Source of the DNA: Valencia hispanica
Taxonomy: Eukaryota > Chordata > Actinopteri > Cyprinodontiformes > Valenciidae
Assembly: GCA_963556495.2 (NCBI GenBank)
Contig: OY747703.1
Span: forward strand, 31,458,296-31,522,295
Length of the DNA: 64,000 nt
Direction of reading: 5' to 3'
Shown: positions 1-11,846 of the stretch, piece after piece
How positions within the stretch are numbered: position 1 is the first letter of the stretch
Layout: each line of letters begins with the position of its first letter
Translations under genes and position numbers: made by a program
The notes under the pieces: generated by a model
Seen by the model: only the letters and a program-made list of their open reading frames with translations
Told to the model about the DNA's origin: nothing
Databases searched by the model: none

Positions 1-16
1 ATGTTTAACTGCTTAC

Positions 17-146
17 CTGGCACTCCAATATCCTCCGATATCTTCCTCCAAATCAGATCCGATCTCTTCCTGTCTTTGTAAAAAGACGAAGACGGGTCAT
101 ACAATTCACGGACATTACATACAGCGACGATCAGTTTGTCCTCCAT
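17..146 (-). CDS. First exon of a Harbinger-type MADF/Myb-like protein (cut by window edge)
   Basis: A 43-codon open segment starts at the ATG at 146-144 and begins MEDKLIVAVCNVRELYDPSS. It continues with a W-R-K-I-S-E-D-I segment. Hydrophobic-aromatic spacing and an N-terminal start of this kind are typical of MADF/Myb-SANT DNA-binding proteins, such as the second ORF of PIF/Harbinger transposons. It ends in a consensus donor (GTAAGC, positions 16-11), so the rest of the protein lies beyond the left edge. The GC-rich stretch to its right (about 190-450) looks like the terminal part of the same transposon. A domesticated host MADF gene is the alternative. The family call is inferred from motif resemblance. 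Confidence 0.5.
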
Positions 147-179
147 CTTGAATAAAAAATTTGCCGATTCCCCCATGGA

Positions 180-455
180 AGGAGTTACTACGTCAGTACA
201 ACGAGTCGCTCTGATTGGTTGACGCCGCGCGTCTGCTGCCCGATAGTTCAATTTTCCCAACTTGACGCAGCAGACGGTCCGACGGACCGTCGGGGCATCA
301 GCCGCGGGGACGCGCTGATGCCAGCTGCGCCGACGCGCGCGACTTGCTGCTTGGCAGTTTGACGCCCACTAGATGCGTAGATACCATAGACTTGCATGTA
401 ATCTAGCTGCCCTGCTGCCTGGACGCGCTGACCGGTGTGAACGCGCCATTACAAT
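180..455 (-). mobile_element. Probable Harbinger-like transposon end / upstream region of the MADF exon
   Basis: This GC- and CpG-rich block sits directly upstream of the MADF-like exon and contrasts with the AT-rich DNA that follows. It holds several short complementary words (for example around 240-330). The right part contains a GACCGGTGTGAACGCGCC-like motif of the kind found at Harbinger termini. The other end is outside the window, so termini and target duplication cannot be checked. Confidence 0.35.
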
Positions 456-1055
456 TAACACTCAGCAGGTACACGTGAGAACAATATAACAGGGAGGGAG
501 CTGCTTAAATACTGAGGGTAGTGTATGAAATGACAAAGGAACCAAAGGGAGACTTAATCAGGGTAATCAGATGCAGGTGGGTGAGTGACTGAGCAGACAG
601 ATGTCAACTGCAGCTGGAAAGGAGGCAGAATGGCAGGGAGGAAATAAACAGAACAGAGAAGGAAAACATGGGCTGAAACATAAAACAGAAGAAGGTATAA
701 TTAAAGAATAATCCTAAATGCATAAATAAGAAGAAAACAGGCACAGAGGAATCATTAAGATAAGATCTATGTGAATAAATAAGAAATAACACAGAAGCAC
801 AAGAGAAACTCAAAGTTTAAGCATCTAAGGGTAAGACGGGAAAGGAGGACAAACATAGAAGGAAAATATAAAGATATAAACACTAAGTAGAACTCAAATA
901 TCAGAACAATAATCCTAAATGTGAAAAATAAACAGAACTAACACAGAGTTAGTAAAGTAATAACCCAAAAGCACAAACAAGAACTTCAAAATAGGAACAA
1001 AGAAGAATCTATCCTTACACAAAAAACCTCACAAAAACCCAGCATCATAACAGAG
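456..1055. other. No gene or repeat recognised
   Basis: AT-rich, A-biased DNA with many short stop-broken frames. I see no coding, RNA or transposon signature. Confidence 0.5.
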
Positions 1056-1059
1056 AAAT

Positions 1060-1300
1060 TGTCTTTGGATAGATGAGTCTAGATCTGAATTATTTGGAAA
1101 CCAGCACAGAGGAGATGCTTTGCATGATAACTACAACAGCCATCTAGGAAAAGAACATGAAGCACAGAGTTGGAAGGGTCATGGTTTGGGGATGTTTTAC
1201 TGACCATGAATTTTACCATACATCGGAGGGAGCTTGAAGAAAATGTGAGACAATCTGGCAAAGAAAAGAACTGGACAGCATGACTAAGAGGCAAAATATC
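1060..1300 (+). pseudogene. Tc1-like transposase remnant
   Basis: In one + frame the text reads as a decayed DES-x-x-ELFGN segment followed by a W-KGHGLGMF-like segment. These match the second catalytic-aspartate region of Tc1-like DDE transposases, which resembles DESKFELFG followed by VMVWG. Stops and frame changes are frequent and no terminal repeats were found, so this is a dead internal fragment. Confidence 0.45.
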
Positions 1301-3545
1301 TGTGCTTCAAGTTCCCCCTTAAATACAGCAACAGTGCAGCGTCTCTGCTGACCAGAGTGAAACAGGGAGTTCAGCAGCTGGTTTTAGCATCAGGCTCAAA
1401 CAGGTTGACCTGGAATAGGGGGTATGAAGCTGAACCATCGTTACATCTCTAATCCATGTAAAGTGTTTGTCACAGAGCTGTAAAGGCCATGTTATGGGAG
1501 GGCTAGCTGGGATCCTTTAATAGTGTGAAGGGGTGTCGTGGTATTGGAGAATTGTCAAGTAAGGTTAAGCTAATATTTATCACACAACTGAATAATGTTT
1601 GGATGACTTGGTGAAGATGATCCCTGTTTACTCTGACATGTTTAATGTTCTCCAGTGCTAGTTTGCCGTCAAGGGTGAGCAGACAGGTGAGTTACGGTCA
1701 ACACTAGATGAGTTTTTTGAAATGTTTAAAATGTTGAATTGCTATTATGGTTCATTTTTTTAAACTTCAATTATCCAGTCCAATAAATGACAAACAAGTA
1801 TCAATAGCAGAATAAGCTGTGCGGCATGTGTGGTAGAGGTGAATATAATGTTTTCCATGAGTGCACATGTTCAATTCAGCTGCATTTTTCCTTAAAAAAT
1901 GTGACGCCATTTAAAGGAACATAAACAGGCTTTCCAACAGTATGCGATTTATTGGAAATGAAGCATTGAATCAGCAAAGAAATAATAGACCAAACTTTAG
2001 TCGGGATGGATCGTAAAATGAGCGAATCAGTGAGAGTGCGAGCCGTGGAAAAGTTCTTCAAAACTTTCAATGAATTTTTTTGTTTTTTTGTTATTCGGAA
2101 CAAAGTGAAGAACAGCTCAAAAATGTTTCACAAATATTTGACCCTGGAATGACTTATCACTGAGACTTCCTCTTGTACTACCCTGTGCACCCTGATTACC
2201 ACTCTGCTTAACATCAACCAGCAAAGTCTACAAGCTATGTGATAACAAAGGAGAAAAACACTGCTGTTCATGTGTGTGTGTGGTTGTAACTGGTGCTCTT
2301 GTGTTGCTGGCCAGTCTGGATGGCTTAGTGCTTGAGGAATGAATGGAATGTTATTTTACACACTCCACACTGGTTTTAAAGTGAGATGGTCCGTCCATTT
2401 CGGTTTTCAGCTCTGACCTTGTAAGAAAGAGGTCCAGTGTTTTTTTTGTTTCTTTTTTCTGAAGCGGGGGAGTGTACAGCTGCATATTCAGTCTGAAACA
2501 GCTATTGTTAAATAGCTAAAATATGGGTTCCCTCCATTAAAATAGATACAGTTTCTACTCTACACTCTGGTTGTTATGGGTAGATTCACTGAATATAACA
2601 GCACGTGAAGGAGCACTATAGACAAAGTTTGACATTTGTTGGTAGGCAATCATCAAGATTGAGAAACAGAGGTTGTTTCTCAGAAAATCGGATTGTTTAT
2701 CAAGACATGGGCTAAGCTGTTTTCACTCGATCTGCTGGTGCACGCACACACAAGGCACAAAAGATCATTTGTTGTTCAGTCTCGAACAGAGGAGCGACGT
2801 AATTCTCTTCCTTTGTCACTGTCTTGTCGGTTTGTCTGCTCATGACTTTCAGTGTGGGTGGTAAAGAATGAGTTTACACAAAGGACATGCACACGTGTAG
2901 AGCCAAACAGACAGACTCACGGTTGGAAAGCAAGGACTGGAAGGAAGTGTTGGGTCTGCGTTTCTGTTGCATCACAAACCAATCAAGGACATTCAGACCA
3001 AACAAACCCAGGCAGGAGAAATGTGTTTAACCTCATTTGAACATTTCCTCCCACTCTGACACCACATAACTCTTCCTCTAACATTTTTATTTCTTCCTCT
3101 GAGGTGTCCACGTCAACCTTTGCAGCTTTTTGACATTCAGCATCCCCTTTTTGCCCTGAGGACCACCCTCAGACATGTGTTTGGTGATGCCCAGGGGCAG
3201 AAGGGGGTTCTCCAAGGACTATTAGCTTTTTCTGGAGTTCCCACTCATAAAAGCAGAGAGAAATACAGAAAGCGTCCCCTGTCTGTCTTTCATTCTCACT
3301 GGAGAGGTTGCTGGGCTGTTGCACCAGACCGTCTGCTTTTAAATTTTTAATGTACACGACGCTGCCTCCAAGAGTGAGATAAAGAGAGAGAGAATCGAGG
3401 TGCCTGATATATTGATGAGCCATAGGGAGAGGAGAGAATTGCGTGAAAGGAGGGAGGATGGCTAAAAATTGGGGGATAAAAAGACAAAGGAGAGATACCT
3501 CGCTTAGGTGCACAAGGATGGTTGTCTGCTATCCAGATGTTTTCT
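1301..3545. other. No gene recognised
   Basis: AT-rich intergenic sequence. The longest open frames are under 80 codons with no splice context or recognisable domain. A short GTGTGTGTGG run near 2,270 is the only simple repeat. Confidence 0.5.
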
Positions 3546-3547
3546 AT

Positions 3548-3636
3548 CTATCCATCCATCCGTCCGTCCATCCATCCATCCATCCATCCATCCATCCATC
3601 CATCCATCCATCCATCCATCCATCCATCCATCCATC
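3548..3636. repeat. (CATC)n tetranucleotide microsatellite
   Basis: About 20 nearly perfect CATC units with two CGTC variants near the left end. It abuts the LINE tail repeat that follows, as expected if the microsatellite grew from the terminal GATG repeats of a retroposon on the - strand. Confidence 0.9.
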
Positions 3637-3860
3637 GTCTAAGCACGCTTAAACTTGCAGGGTCGCTGGGAGGGCTGATGCCTATCTCCAGCAGTCATTG
3701 GGCAAAAGGCAGGGTAAGTAACTAAATATTTGTTTATATATATATATATATAAACAGAAATTAATTCACCAAATGCTTCACATGAGCCCGCAATGCATTA
3801 AAAAAAGTAACAACAATGGTGCATCCTGGAGAAGTCACCATTCCATCACAGGGTTTCAGG
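3637..3860 (-). mobile_element. 3' tail of a teleost LINE/SINE-type retroposon, interrupted
   Basis: Directly after the CATC repeat the sequence reads CAGGGTCGCTGGGAGGGCTG, then CCTATCTCCAGCAGTCATTG and GGGCAAAAGGCAGGGTAAGT. This is the very common teleost retroposon tail (gggtcgc...gagcctatcccag...cgggcgagaggcggggta). A further piece resembling its continuation (CCATTCCATCACAGGG) appears near 3,840 after an AT-rich interruption. The family label is from memory of common fish repeats. Confidence 0.6.
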
Positions 3861-4474
3861 CCATCAAATAGAATTTCATTTTAGACAAAGTTAATCTATG
3901 AGTTTTCCTATGATGATTTAATTTATCACAAAAAACAGCAGTTTTTTAAAGTTGATTTCTCATTACATCTAGGGTAAGACTAACAATACATTTCAGAAAA
4001 AGAACATCAAGCGCACAAACGCTTCACAAAAAAAACATACCTCTTCACAGTGACATACTTCTTTTTCTTAGTGCCACTTTTTAGTGGGCTGTGAGTCGTC
4101 CTTGGTCTTTTCCAGTTGCAGAAGAGAAGAATCCATTCTCACAATTGTATCAATGGAGGTCTGCGACCATTTTTCTTCCTCTTTTAAAGCTGTCGAGAAC
4201 GCGCAAGCCATGTCAATTGACGTCACATCCGTAGGGAAGCGCAGGAAATTTGGCCCCCGAACTGCAGCACATTTTGCAGCACACAGCCAGTTTAAGAAAA
4301 TGGAGCGATAAGTGGGTGGGCTCATTCTTTTTGGTTTATAACGCTTCATCCCCCAACAGCATAAAAAACTGGACATGGATGTTTATTTTATTTACAAATC
4401 CTGCCCCATGTTCCTTTAAGCTGAAGCACACTTGGCTGATGCAGCAGGACAATGATCCAAAGGTCCAAAGTGAT

Positions 4475-4645
4475 GCAGTTGGTAGCACTGTTCCTTTGCA
4501 GCAAGAAGATCCTGTGCTCAAATCCTGGCCTGTGGTCTTTTAGCTTGTAAGGTCAGGTATTAGTGTGTGCATGCATGGTTGTTTGTCCTGAGTGTCCCAA
4601 CTCTCGCCTGATGGAGATGGGCACAAGCCCCCCCCCTTAATGTGT
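4475..4645 (+). mobile_element. Partial copy of the same retroposon tail family, + orientation
   Basis: The segment runs through GTAGCACTGTTCCTTTGCAG, CAAATCCTGGCCTGTGGTCT, GCATGGTTGTTTGTCCTGAG and GGAGATGGGCACAAGCCCCC. These are, in order, diagnostic blocks of the tail seen inverted at 3,637-3,860. Internal deletions make it shorter than the usual element. Similar blocks recur on the - strand at 33,300-33,420. Confidence 0.5.
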
Positions 4646-4849
4646 TAACTGGTATTTCACCATAGTTTTTCCATGCATTTCCTCTAATTTCAGCAGACAT
4701 AAAAGCTAAATCTGACTGTTCTTAGAATTATTTCACACATATCTGAACTTCATAGGTGCCAAAACCAATTCAAAGCAATTATGATCAAAATTAAAACACT
4801 AATGTTGTCAGCATCTTTTTAGCAAATTCTGACCTTTTTAAAACTAGAA

Positions 4850-5245
4850 AAACACTCGGAGAGCGCAGACCTTTGCCAAGGCAGCTCAGTTTCCCCCCAG
4901 ACAGTGATGTGGATCACCCCCCAAAATCTAATCACTTGTTCCCAGAGGTGGGTAGTAACTAGTTACATTTACTCAGTCACATTTAAAAAAAGTACTTCTA
5001 AGAGTAGTTTTGCCATGCCATACTTTTTACTTATACTTGAGTAATTTTATTAGGAAGTATCGCTACTATTACTTGAGAACAATTTTTGGGTACTCTACCC
5101 ACCTCTGCTTGTTCCTGGTCCCACTGCAGACATTTCCTCAAAATTTCCTCAAAATATGTCTGTAGCTTTTTGAGTTACGTGAGTAACTAACAAACAAACA
5201 AAACCCTGGCAAAAACATAATCTCCTCGGCGGAGGTAAAAATAAT
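4850..5245. mobile_element. LINE 3' tail (vertebrate-wide repeat), split by a hAT MITE
   Basis: The blocks GTGATGTGGATCACCCCCCA, ATTTCCTCAAAATTTCCTCA, TAGCTTTTTGAGTTACGTGA and a terminal CTCCTCGGCGGAGGTAAAAA follow the order of a familiar interspersed LINE tail in fish. The hAT MITE at 4,943-5,107 interrupts it between the two copies of CTTGTTCC, and removing the MITE restores continuity. Exact family naming needs a repeat library. Confidence 0.5.
4943..5107. mobile_element. hAT-type MITE, 165 bp, with 8-bp target duplication
   Basis: It begins CAGAGGTGGGTAGTAACTAG and ends TACTCTACCCACCTCTG, giving terminal inverted repeats of CAGAGGTGGGTAG. Identical 8-bp flanks CTTGTTCC (4,935-4,942 and 5,108-5,115) are the hAT signature. 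It has no coding capacity. A partial relative starts near 43,115. Confidence 0.88.
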
Positions 5246-5569
5246 GCATGCTGCTGCTGTTTGGCCTGTTTCAGTAGATATGGAAAGTTATTGTTTATGT
5301 GTTTTATGTCATGGGCATATATTTTTTTTTTTTCCTTTTTGTGGTTAATCTGCAAGTTAATTTGCGTGTTAACACATACTATTCACCAGTGTGCTTGTTT
5401 TTTAAATCTCATTTTGTTGTATTTATGCAAACCAAAAAAATGCTTCTAGTAAGGAGCAAAATTGTTCCAGAATCCCAATACAGATTCTTCTATCATTTAG
5501 GATTAAATAACTTTATTCCTAAAGTGGTGTTCCTACAGAGGATCCACTGGGCCTTGGGAAACATATTTT

Positions 5570-5760
5570 TATGGGTTTCTTTCAACAATGACTTTCTTCT
5601 TGCCACCCTTCCATAAAGGCCAAATTTGTTGAGTGCATGAAAAATGAATGTCCTTTCCCACCTGAGCCGTGGATCTGTGCAGCTTCTCCAAAGTAACTAT
5701 GAGTTTATATTCACTAACATTCTTACCTATGAGTTCTTCAGAGTACAGCTGCATCTATAC
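5570..5760 (-). pseudogene. Tc1-like transposase fragment
   Basis: The - strand reads VTLEKLHRSTAQVGKDIHFS and then Q-I-W-P-L-W-K-G-G-K-K-K. This corresponds to the N-terminal DNA-binding region of fish Tc1 transposases (VTLEELQRSTAQVG..., LHKSGLYGR-ARRKP). The frame is open for about 60 codons, but the catalytic domain is absent and no terminal repeat was found. Confidence 0.6.
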
Positions 5761-6955
5761 TGAATTACATTATTTACTAAAACGGTTTTAGAGTACATGG
5801 GGCTTAATACAAATGCATGCCACACTTTTAAGAACTTGTTTATGAAACATGTTTTAAACACCTTGTATTATTTGCTTTCTAATTGACAATTATGTCCTGC
5901 TTTGCTAGTGTATGATAAACAGCCCTAATACAATTCATTGTTTGTGGTTGTAATGTGTAAAATATTTTGAAAAATTTGACGGGGCATGAGTTGTTTTGCA
6001 ACACTCATTGAACCAACGGGTCAATTAAATCTTTTTTAAGACTTTTAATTTTGCCAGGTAGTCCACAAACTTATGAGTGCAAAAAATATACCTTGCAATG
6101 GTTTCAGACTTACATGTGATGCAATTGCTGCAGTTTTGTTTTTTTAAATACAGGCATGTTATTGCTAGCACAAATCACCTCAGTGTTTACTCTCTGCACA
6201 GAGCTGTAACAGTCTGAAATCTCTGTCTGGATCAGAAGAGTTGGTGACCACAGTCACTATGGAGGTCGGAGAAGAAGAGGAGCACTTAGTTTTCTGCAAG
6301 GTTAGCTGCTTTAGAGTAGGGATAAGCAAGAAAAGCTGCATAGAATTTATGTTTTATTTGTATAAAAGCTGATTGTAATAATCAAATTTTATCATGTAAC
6401 ACTGGACTGGTGAGGCATATGAAGAAACATAAACAGTTCAAGAAAACTAAAAGTGGGCAAAAGGTTTCATAGAAACAGACTTCAATACAGCAAACAACAA
6501 ACAATAATGGCAGACAGAGAAGTGATCAAGCCAGGTAGCTTCAGGTTAGGGTTGAAATTTTCAGTTTTTTTTCACCTGGATTTTCACAGTTCATGTCACA
6601 TTATGTTCACACATAAAAGAAGCAATTCAAAACAAAGACATAATCTTGGAAAACATATTTGGATACAGGAGATCACACTCTATTAATGACTCTTAGAAGA
6701 AACTTGAATAGTTAGAGATATAACTTCCAATTCCCTGTTGAGAACAATAAAGTATCATTGAATTGGGAAAAAAAAATACTAATAGTAAAAGAAAACTATG
6801 CACTAAAATGCACTAAGGAGATAAACAGACAAAAGAGAGGTGTGATGAAACAGGAGCAGGAGGAACTAGGACGAGATACATGATACAATAGAAAATAAAC
6901 CAAAACAAACATCTAACAAGAAACATACCGGTCATAAAACATATCTCAGCACAAT
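5761..6955. other. No gene recognised
   Basis: AT-rich intergenic DNA. Open frames are short and lack splice signals or recognisable domains. Confidence 0.5.
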
Positions 6956-6959
6956 CAAT

Positions 6960-8330
6960 GTATACAGTCCCTTTCAAAAGTATTCTTGCCCCTTGAACTT
7001 CTGAAAAATCTGGTGTGAAGATTAATCAGAGAACCAGCAAAGATGTCCATGGTGACTCCTTGATCCTGAGATCCACAGTTTAGGTAAGACAGCCTGTGAC
7101 AGGATGAATAACAAAATTCACAAAATAAAGTAGGAAGAAAACAGCAAATAATAGCAGATTGTGAATCAACCAAACCAAATTAGATTAAATTAGATCAATA
7201 CATAAAAGTCCAAACACAAAGTCAAGCCAAACACCACAGAGTTTGACACAAATGAGAAACAAGGAGGCTTTCAAGATTTCTGTAGGTTAAAAAGAGAGAC
7301 TTAAATAACAGGCATTTTTGCTTGAAAACAACAGTGTGACAAAGGTGAGATGCAGTAATAGCAAGATACAAAGCCACAGGAGAAAAAAAACCCCAGTAAA
7401 CAAGGCAAACAAACACACACTTACATGATCATACCATGGTCACAAAGGATGCTGGGTAATTATGCTAATGAAGGTATAATGACATGCACATGCCCTCCGC
7501 CATTAAGCAAGATCTTCTTTCTTTTCAGAATATGTTAATTTCCAAAGTGCTGCACATACAACTAAAGAGTGAGGACACACATATCCACACAAATGCTCCC
7601 GACTCACACCACTGCAATAACAAACACTTACTCACAACATGACTCTATGAGTAGACATACTCCCACAAACATAAGCAAAGAAATCTACTAATAAAACCTA
7701 TGGCACACTTTACACACTGGACCAATGTACTGATGGATCTGTGTAAACAATAGGGATTACAGGATGACAATTAAATACAACACAATTTTAAAAACAGCTA
7801 TGTCTGACAAATCAGCAAAGTGCACACATAAGCAAAACCTACATGATAAGACAGAGGTGAAACGAATCATATCACAATGATGGCACATATTGAAATTTAA
7901 TATTGATCATTTCTGCTCAATAATGTCACGTGGCATGGTTCAGTTCTGCTTCAGCCTAATATTATTTACTGATGGTCTCACATTTTACTTTGATAAATAG
8001 AAACATTTATGATGGATTTTGTGACTGTGAGCTGGATAGGTCCCCCAAATCATGACACTTTCTCCTCCATGCTTAAGAGTTGGTATGCCGTTCTTACTTG
8101 GTCAAAGTCAAAAAGTCAAAACTGTCCTCTGTCCTAATGTTGACATAATTTTGTTATAGGCTGTCCAAAGAACATTATTCTTGAAGGCCTCTTTGTCCAT
8201 GACAAAGACAGCCGTGACTCTGACAACCTTCATTCTGTCTGTCATGTTCATTCCTTGGATGGCTTCAATTAAGGATAAACTTTCGCTGTCTGTCTGATTG
8301 TACAGCCATTTATTTTCATATTAATATAAG
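6960..8330. mobile_element. Decayed Tc1/mariner-like remnants
   Basis: Positions 6,961-7,015 (TACAGTCCCTTTCAAAAGTA followed by TTGCCCCTTGAACTT) look like a Tc1-type terminus. The following + strand text (AATCAGAGAACCAGCAAAGA...GATCCACAGTTT) parallels the start of a fish Tc1 transposase. A second patch near 8,040-8,330 (CTCCTCCATGCTTAAGAGTT) resembles the inverse complement of a DDE-transposase 3' region. Unassigned AT-rich DNA lies between, and I cannot show that these are one element. Confidence 0.4.
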
Positions 8331-8392
8331 CTAGAGTCTGCTGTGGTTCCCATGATCATGTTTTAGTGTTGACATTAAGTGGTAAGTATTGT

Positions 8393-9925
8393 CCATCAAT
8401 CCATCCATTTTCTTCCGCTTATCCGGGGTCGGGTCGCGGGGGCAGCAGCCTAAGCAAAGAGACCCAGACCTCCCTCTACCCAGCTACTTGTTCCAGCTCC
8501 TCGGGAGGAACCCCAAGGCGCTCCCAGGCCAGCCGAGAAACATAGTCCCTCCAGCGTGTCCTGGGCCTTCCCCTGGGCCTCCTCCCGGTGAGACGTGCCT
8601 GAAACACCTCACCAGGGAGGCGTCCAGGAGGCATCCTGACCAGATGCCCGAGCCACCTCAACTGACTCCTCTCGATGTGGAGAAGCAGCAGCTCTACTCT
8701 GAGCCCCCTCCGGATGACTGAGCTTCTCACCCTATCTCTAAGGGAGAGCCCAGACACCCTGGGGAAGGAAACTCATTTCACCCGCATATATCCGAGATCT
8801 CGTTCTTTTGGTCACTACCCAGAGTTCGTGACCATAGATGCGGGTAGGAACGTAGACCACCCGGTAAATCGTGAGGTTCGCCTTTCGGCTCAGCTCTCCC
8901 TTCACCACGACAGACTGGTACAGCGCCCTCATAACTGCAGATGACCTAGCAATCCGTCTATCGATCTCCCACTCCATTTTCCCCTTATTCGTGAACAAGA
9001 CCCCCAGATACTTAAACTCCTCCACTTGAGGAAGGACCCCATCCCCGACCCGGAGAAGGCACTCTACCCTTTCCGGCTCAAGACCATGGTCTCGGATTTG
9101 GAGGTGCTGATTCCCATTCCATCCGCTTCACACTCTGCTGCGAACCGCTCCAGCTAAAGCTGTAGATCACATTCTGATGAACCCAACAGGACCATGTCAT
9201 CTGCAAAAAGCAGAGACCCAATCCTGAGGCCACCGAACAGCTCGTATCAAGGGGCCCGGTACCCCACACTCCTGGAGTACCCCCCATAGGACTCCCCGAG
9301 GGACACGGTCGAACGCCTTCTCCAAGTCCACAAACACATGTAGACCGGTTGGGCGAACTCCCACGCACCCTCCAGGACCCTGCTGAGGGTGTAGAGCTGG
9401 TCCAGTGTTTCACGGCCAGGATGAAAACCGCATTGTTCCTCCTGGATCCGAGGTTCGACTAACCGTCGGACCCTCCTCCCCAGAACCCCCGAATAGACCT
9501 TACCAGGGAGGCTCAGGCGTGTGATCCCCCTGCAGTTGGAACACACCCTGTGGTCCCCCTTTTTAAATAAGGGGACCACCACCCCGGTCTGCCAATCCAA
9601 GGGAACTGCCCCTGATGTCCACGCAATATTGCTGAGCCGCGTTAAATAACACAGCCCCACAACATCGAGAGCCTAAAGGAACTCCGGGCGAATCTCATCC
9701 ACCCCCGGAGCCCTGCCACCGAGGAGGTTTTAACGACCTCAGTGACCTCAGCACCACAGATTGGAGAGCCCGACCAAAAGTTCCCAAACTCTGCTTCCAG
9801 ATTGGAAGGCGTGCTGGTGGGATTGAGGAGTTCTTCGAAGTATTCCACCACCGTCCCAAAACGTCCTGCGTCGAGGTCAGCAGCACACCATCCCCACTGT
9901 AAACGGTGTTGGTGGCAGACCAATA
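8393..9925 (-). mobile_element. 5'-truncated Rex3-like (RTE-clade) LINE
   Basis: Read on the - strand, frame-shifted pieces of a non-LTR reverse transcriptase appear in order. They run WTSGAVPLDWQTGVVVPLFK near 9,600, then CRGITRLSLPGKVY and EEQCGFHPGRETLDQL. A FADDMVLLGS catalytic block lies near 9,200, then MEEFKYLGVLFTNKGKMEWE near 9,020, and finally GHLVRMPPGRLPGEVF and GRRPRGRPRTRWRDYV near 8,560. The 3' end is GATG repeats (CATCCATCC at about 8,398), as known for Rex3. The ORF is broken by frameshifts and an internal deletion before FADD, so it is inactive. Confidence 0.8.
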
Positions 9926-10975
9926 TATTTGAGAATAATTACAATTGTACCAAAAATACATAAGTATGATTTAAATAGCGCATTGTAATGTACTTGTGAC
10001 AACATATTCATATTGAGAAATATGCAATGTTCACAGTTTTGTGTGCTTGTTAAAGATTATTGATGTCACTATCAGTAATACAGAAAGATGTCAGCTTAAC
10101 CACTAAAAGAGCTTTTTGTTGTGAACTGATGCTAAATGATTGCAAATAAATTGAACTTGATTTGACCATAAAAAGAGAAATAGCCTTGATTTTTGTTCTG
10201 AAATGAAAACCATTCTCTGCAGTGAAAGGCAAAAGTGAAAAAAAAGTTATTTCAATATTAACTGCTTGCCCCAATAAAGACTGAATTCCAGCTAACTTTT
10301 CCACTTTTAAATCATTGGGTTTTCAGACATAAGTGCTGATGCACAACAATGTAGCAGACTGACTTCTGAATTTAGATTATAATATATGTTTTGACTTCAT
10401 GACAACAGAGACATGTCCACGCAGGTCAGCTGGCGGAACAGACTGACTGATGTCAACAATACGACCACACACTGACTCACTCATCAGTCACAGAAAATCC
10501 TTTAATAGCTGTTATTCCACATTTTCTTGTCATGTCATTATTACACAAGGCAAAGAGAACAATTAGATAGGGCTGTTGTTTCTGCAAAAACAGAAAAACA
10601 AAAAGTGGCTCTTTCTTCATCAAAATCTCCTTATTTGAAGGGGAATCTTATTTAGAGTCACAGCAGATGTGATTATGATGTGTGAGAGGTTTTTGTTTAC
10701 AGTTCCTCTCAGTGTTAATGAAAAAGCATGTTGCCATGGTATGAGACAATATTGGAAACATTATTGTGGATTTAATACAATTTAGAAAAAAAGCAAACTG
10801 AGGAAGACTTATAAAGTAACCTGAGCTAAAACAGTAAAGACAAAGAAAAAAATTACATATACATACAGTACACTCACATATAATTGAAAACCAAATATTT
10901 ACATTTGCTGTACAAGGTGACAACCATTTTTTTATTCCTCGTCTGACATTAAATTACCAAACTCTTCATATTTTA
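9926..10975. other. No gene recognised
   Basis: AT-rich intergenic DNA between the Rex3-like LINE and the Tc1 remnant. No domain, RNA gene or clear terminal repeat was seen. Confidence 0.5.
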
Positions 10976-11174
10976 ACAGCTGAATCCCAGAACAACTTTA
11001 ACTTCCATGAAATTCAGAGGTTTCTTCTGGTCTCCTTCCACAAGCTCCTCACAACAGTTTACTGTAATTTTGGTCCATTCCTTCTGAGAGGCGTGATGTA
11101 ACTGAGTCTGGATTGTAGGTCGTTTTTCTCACACACATCTTTACAGATCTCATCACAAATGTTCTCAGGGACTA

Positions 11175-11775
11175 AGCCTAGTTTATGCTTCTCCTTCAGC
11201 AAGTTTGCACCCACATGCACGCGTATTGATTTAGACATTTTCCTTTTATACTTCTCCTTTGGGGTTTCAGCGTTGCAAAGCAATTCTCCGCCAGGACAGC
11301 AGGGGTTGTGGACCTTTTCTGGCGGGTCTGCTTACCAATACAGTGATGTCACTGGTCGACAACAGTTTGTTTACTTCAGCTTGTATCCGCACATCATCTC
11401 AAGGAGCAATGGCCGACAGAGAGTGAGTTTTGATTGAGCTGAAAACCTTTTTGCTAGAAGAACAGCTCATGGAATACTCAAAAATCACCAAAAGACCATA
11501 TTAGATAAACTGGCATTGCAATAAAAAACATCTTGTGCCCAAAAACTACATCAACTACTAATTAAATCACTACAGAGCACCATTCTGATGAAATGATCTT
11601 GGGCTGATGTTGGACTGACCAATCTCAGACGTGCGTTCTGCGTTGTGTTTGACGGATAGTTAAAAAATTGGGCTCTACTCCATCCGTCACTACGTGCCTG
11701 TCGGAGAGCCCTTGTGTCGACGGATAATGATGCTGCGTGTCTACGCACCTCTGCAGATGGAGAAGCATATAGGCT
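11175..11775. mobile_element. TIR element with TA target duplication, nested in Tc1
   Basis: The left end AGCCTAGTTTATGCTTCTCC and the inverted right end AGCCTATATGCTTCTCC match apart from a 3-bp gap. Flanking TA dinucleotides (11,173-11,174 and 11,776-11,777) form the target duplication. Removing the element rejoins GGGAC-TA-AGATCATGGC, which aligns to the Tc1 sequence. It has no long ORF. The CpG-rich interior near 11,640-11,760 resembles non-autonomous DNA transposons. The superfamily is uncertain: Tc1/mariner and ISL2EU-type both use 2-bp duplications. Confidence 0.7.
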
Positions 11776-11846
11776 TAAGATCATGGCTTTCTGATGGCCC
11801 CTCCAAACATTGACTTTATTGTTCTTAAGCAACCTTGTCATTAGTG

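Noticed and set aside
4068..4376. 102-codon - strand open frame
   Set aside because: No recognisable domain, no splice context, and the overlapping opposite strand is equally open. I could not tell it from chance.
8389..8757. Overlapping + strand open frame across the LINE 3' end
   Set aside because: It is the complement of the Rex3-like coding sequence. The - strand carries the recognised motifs.
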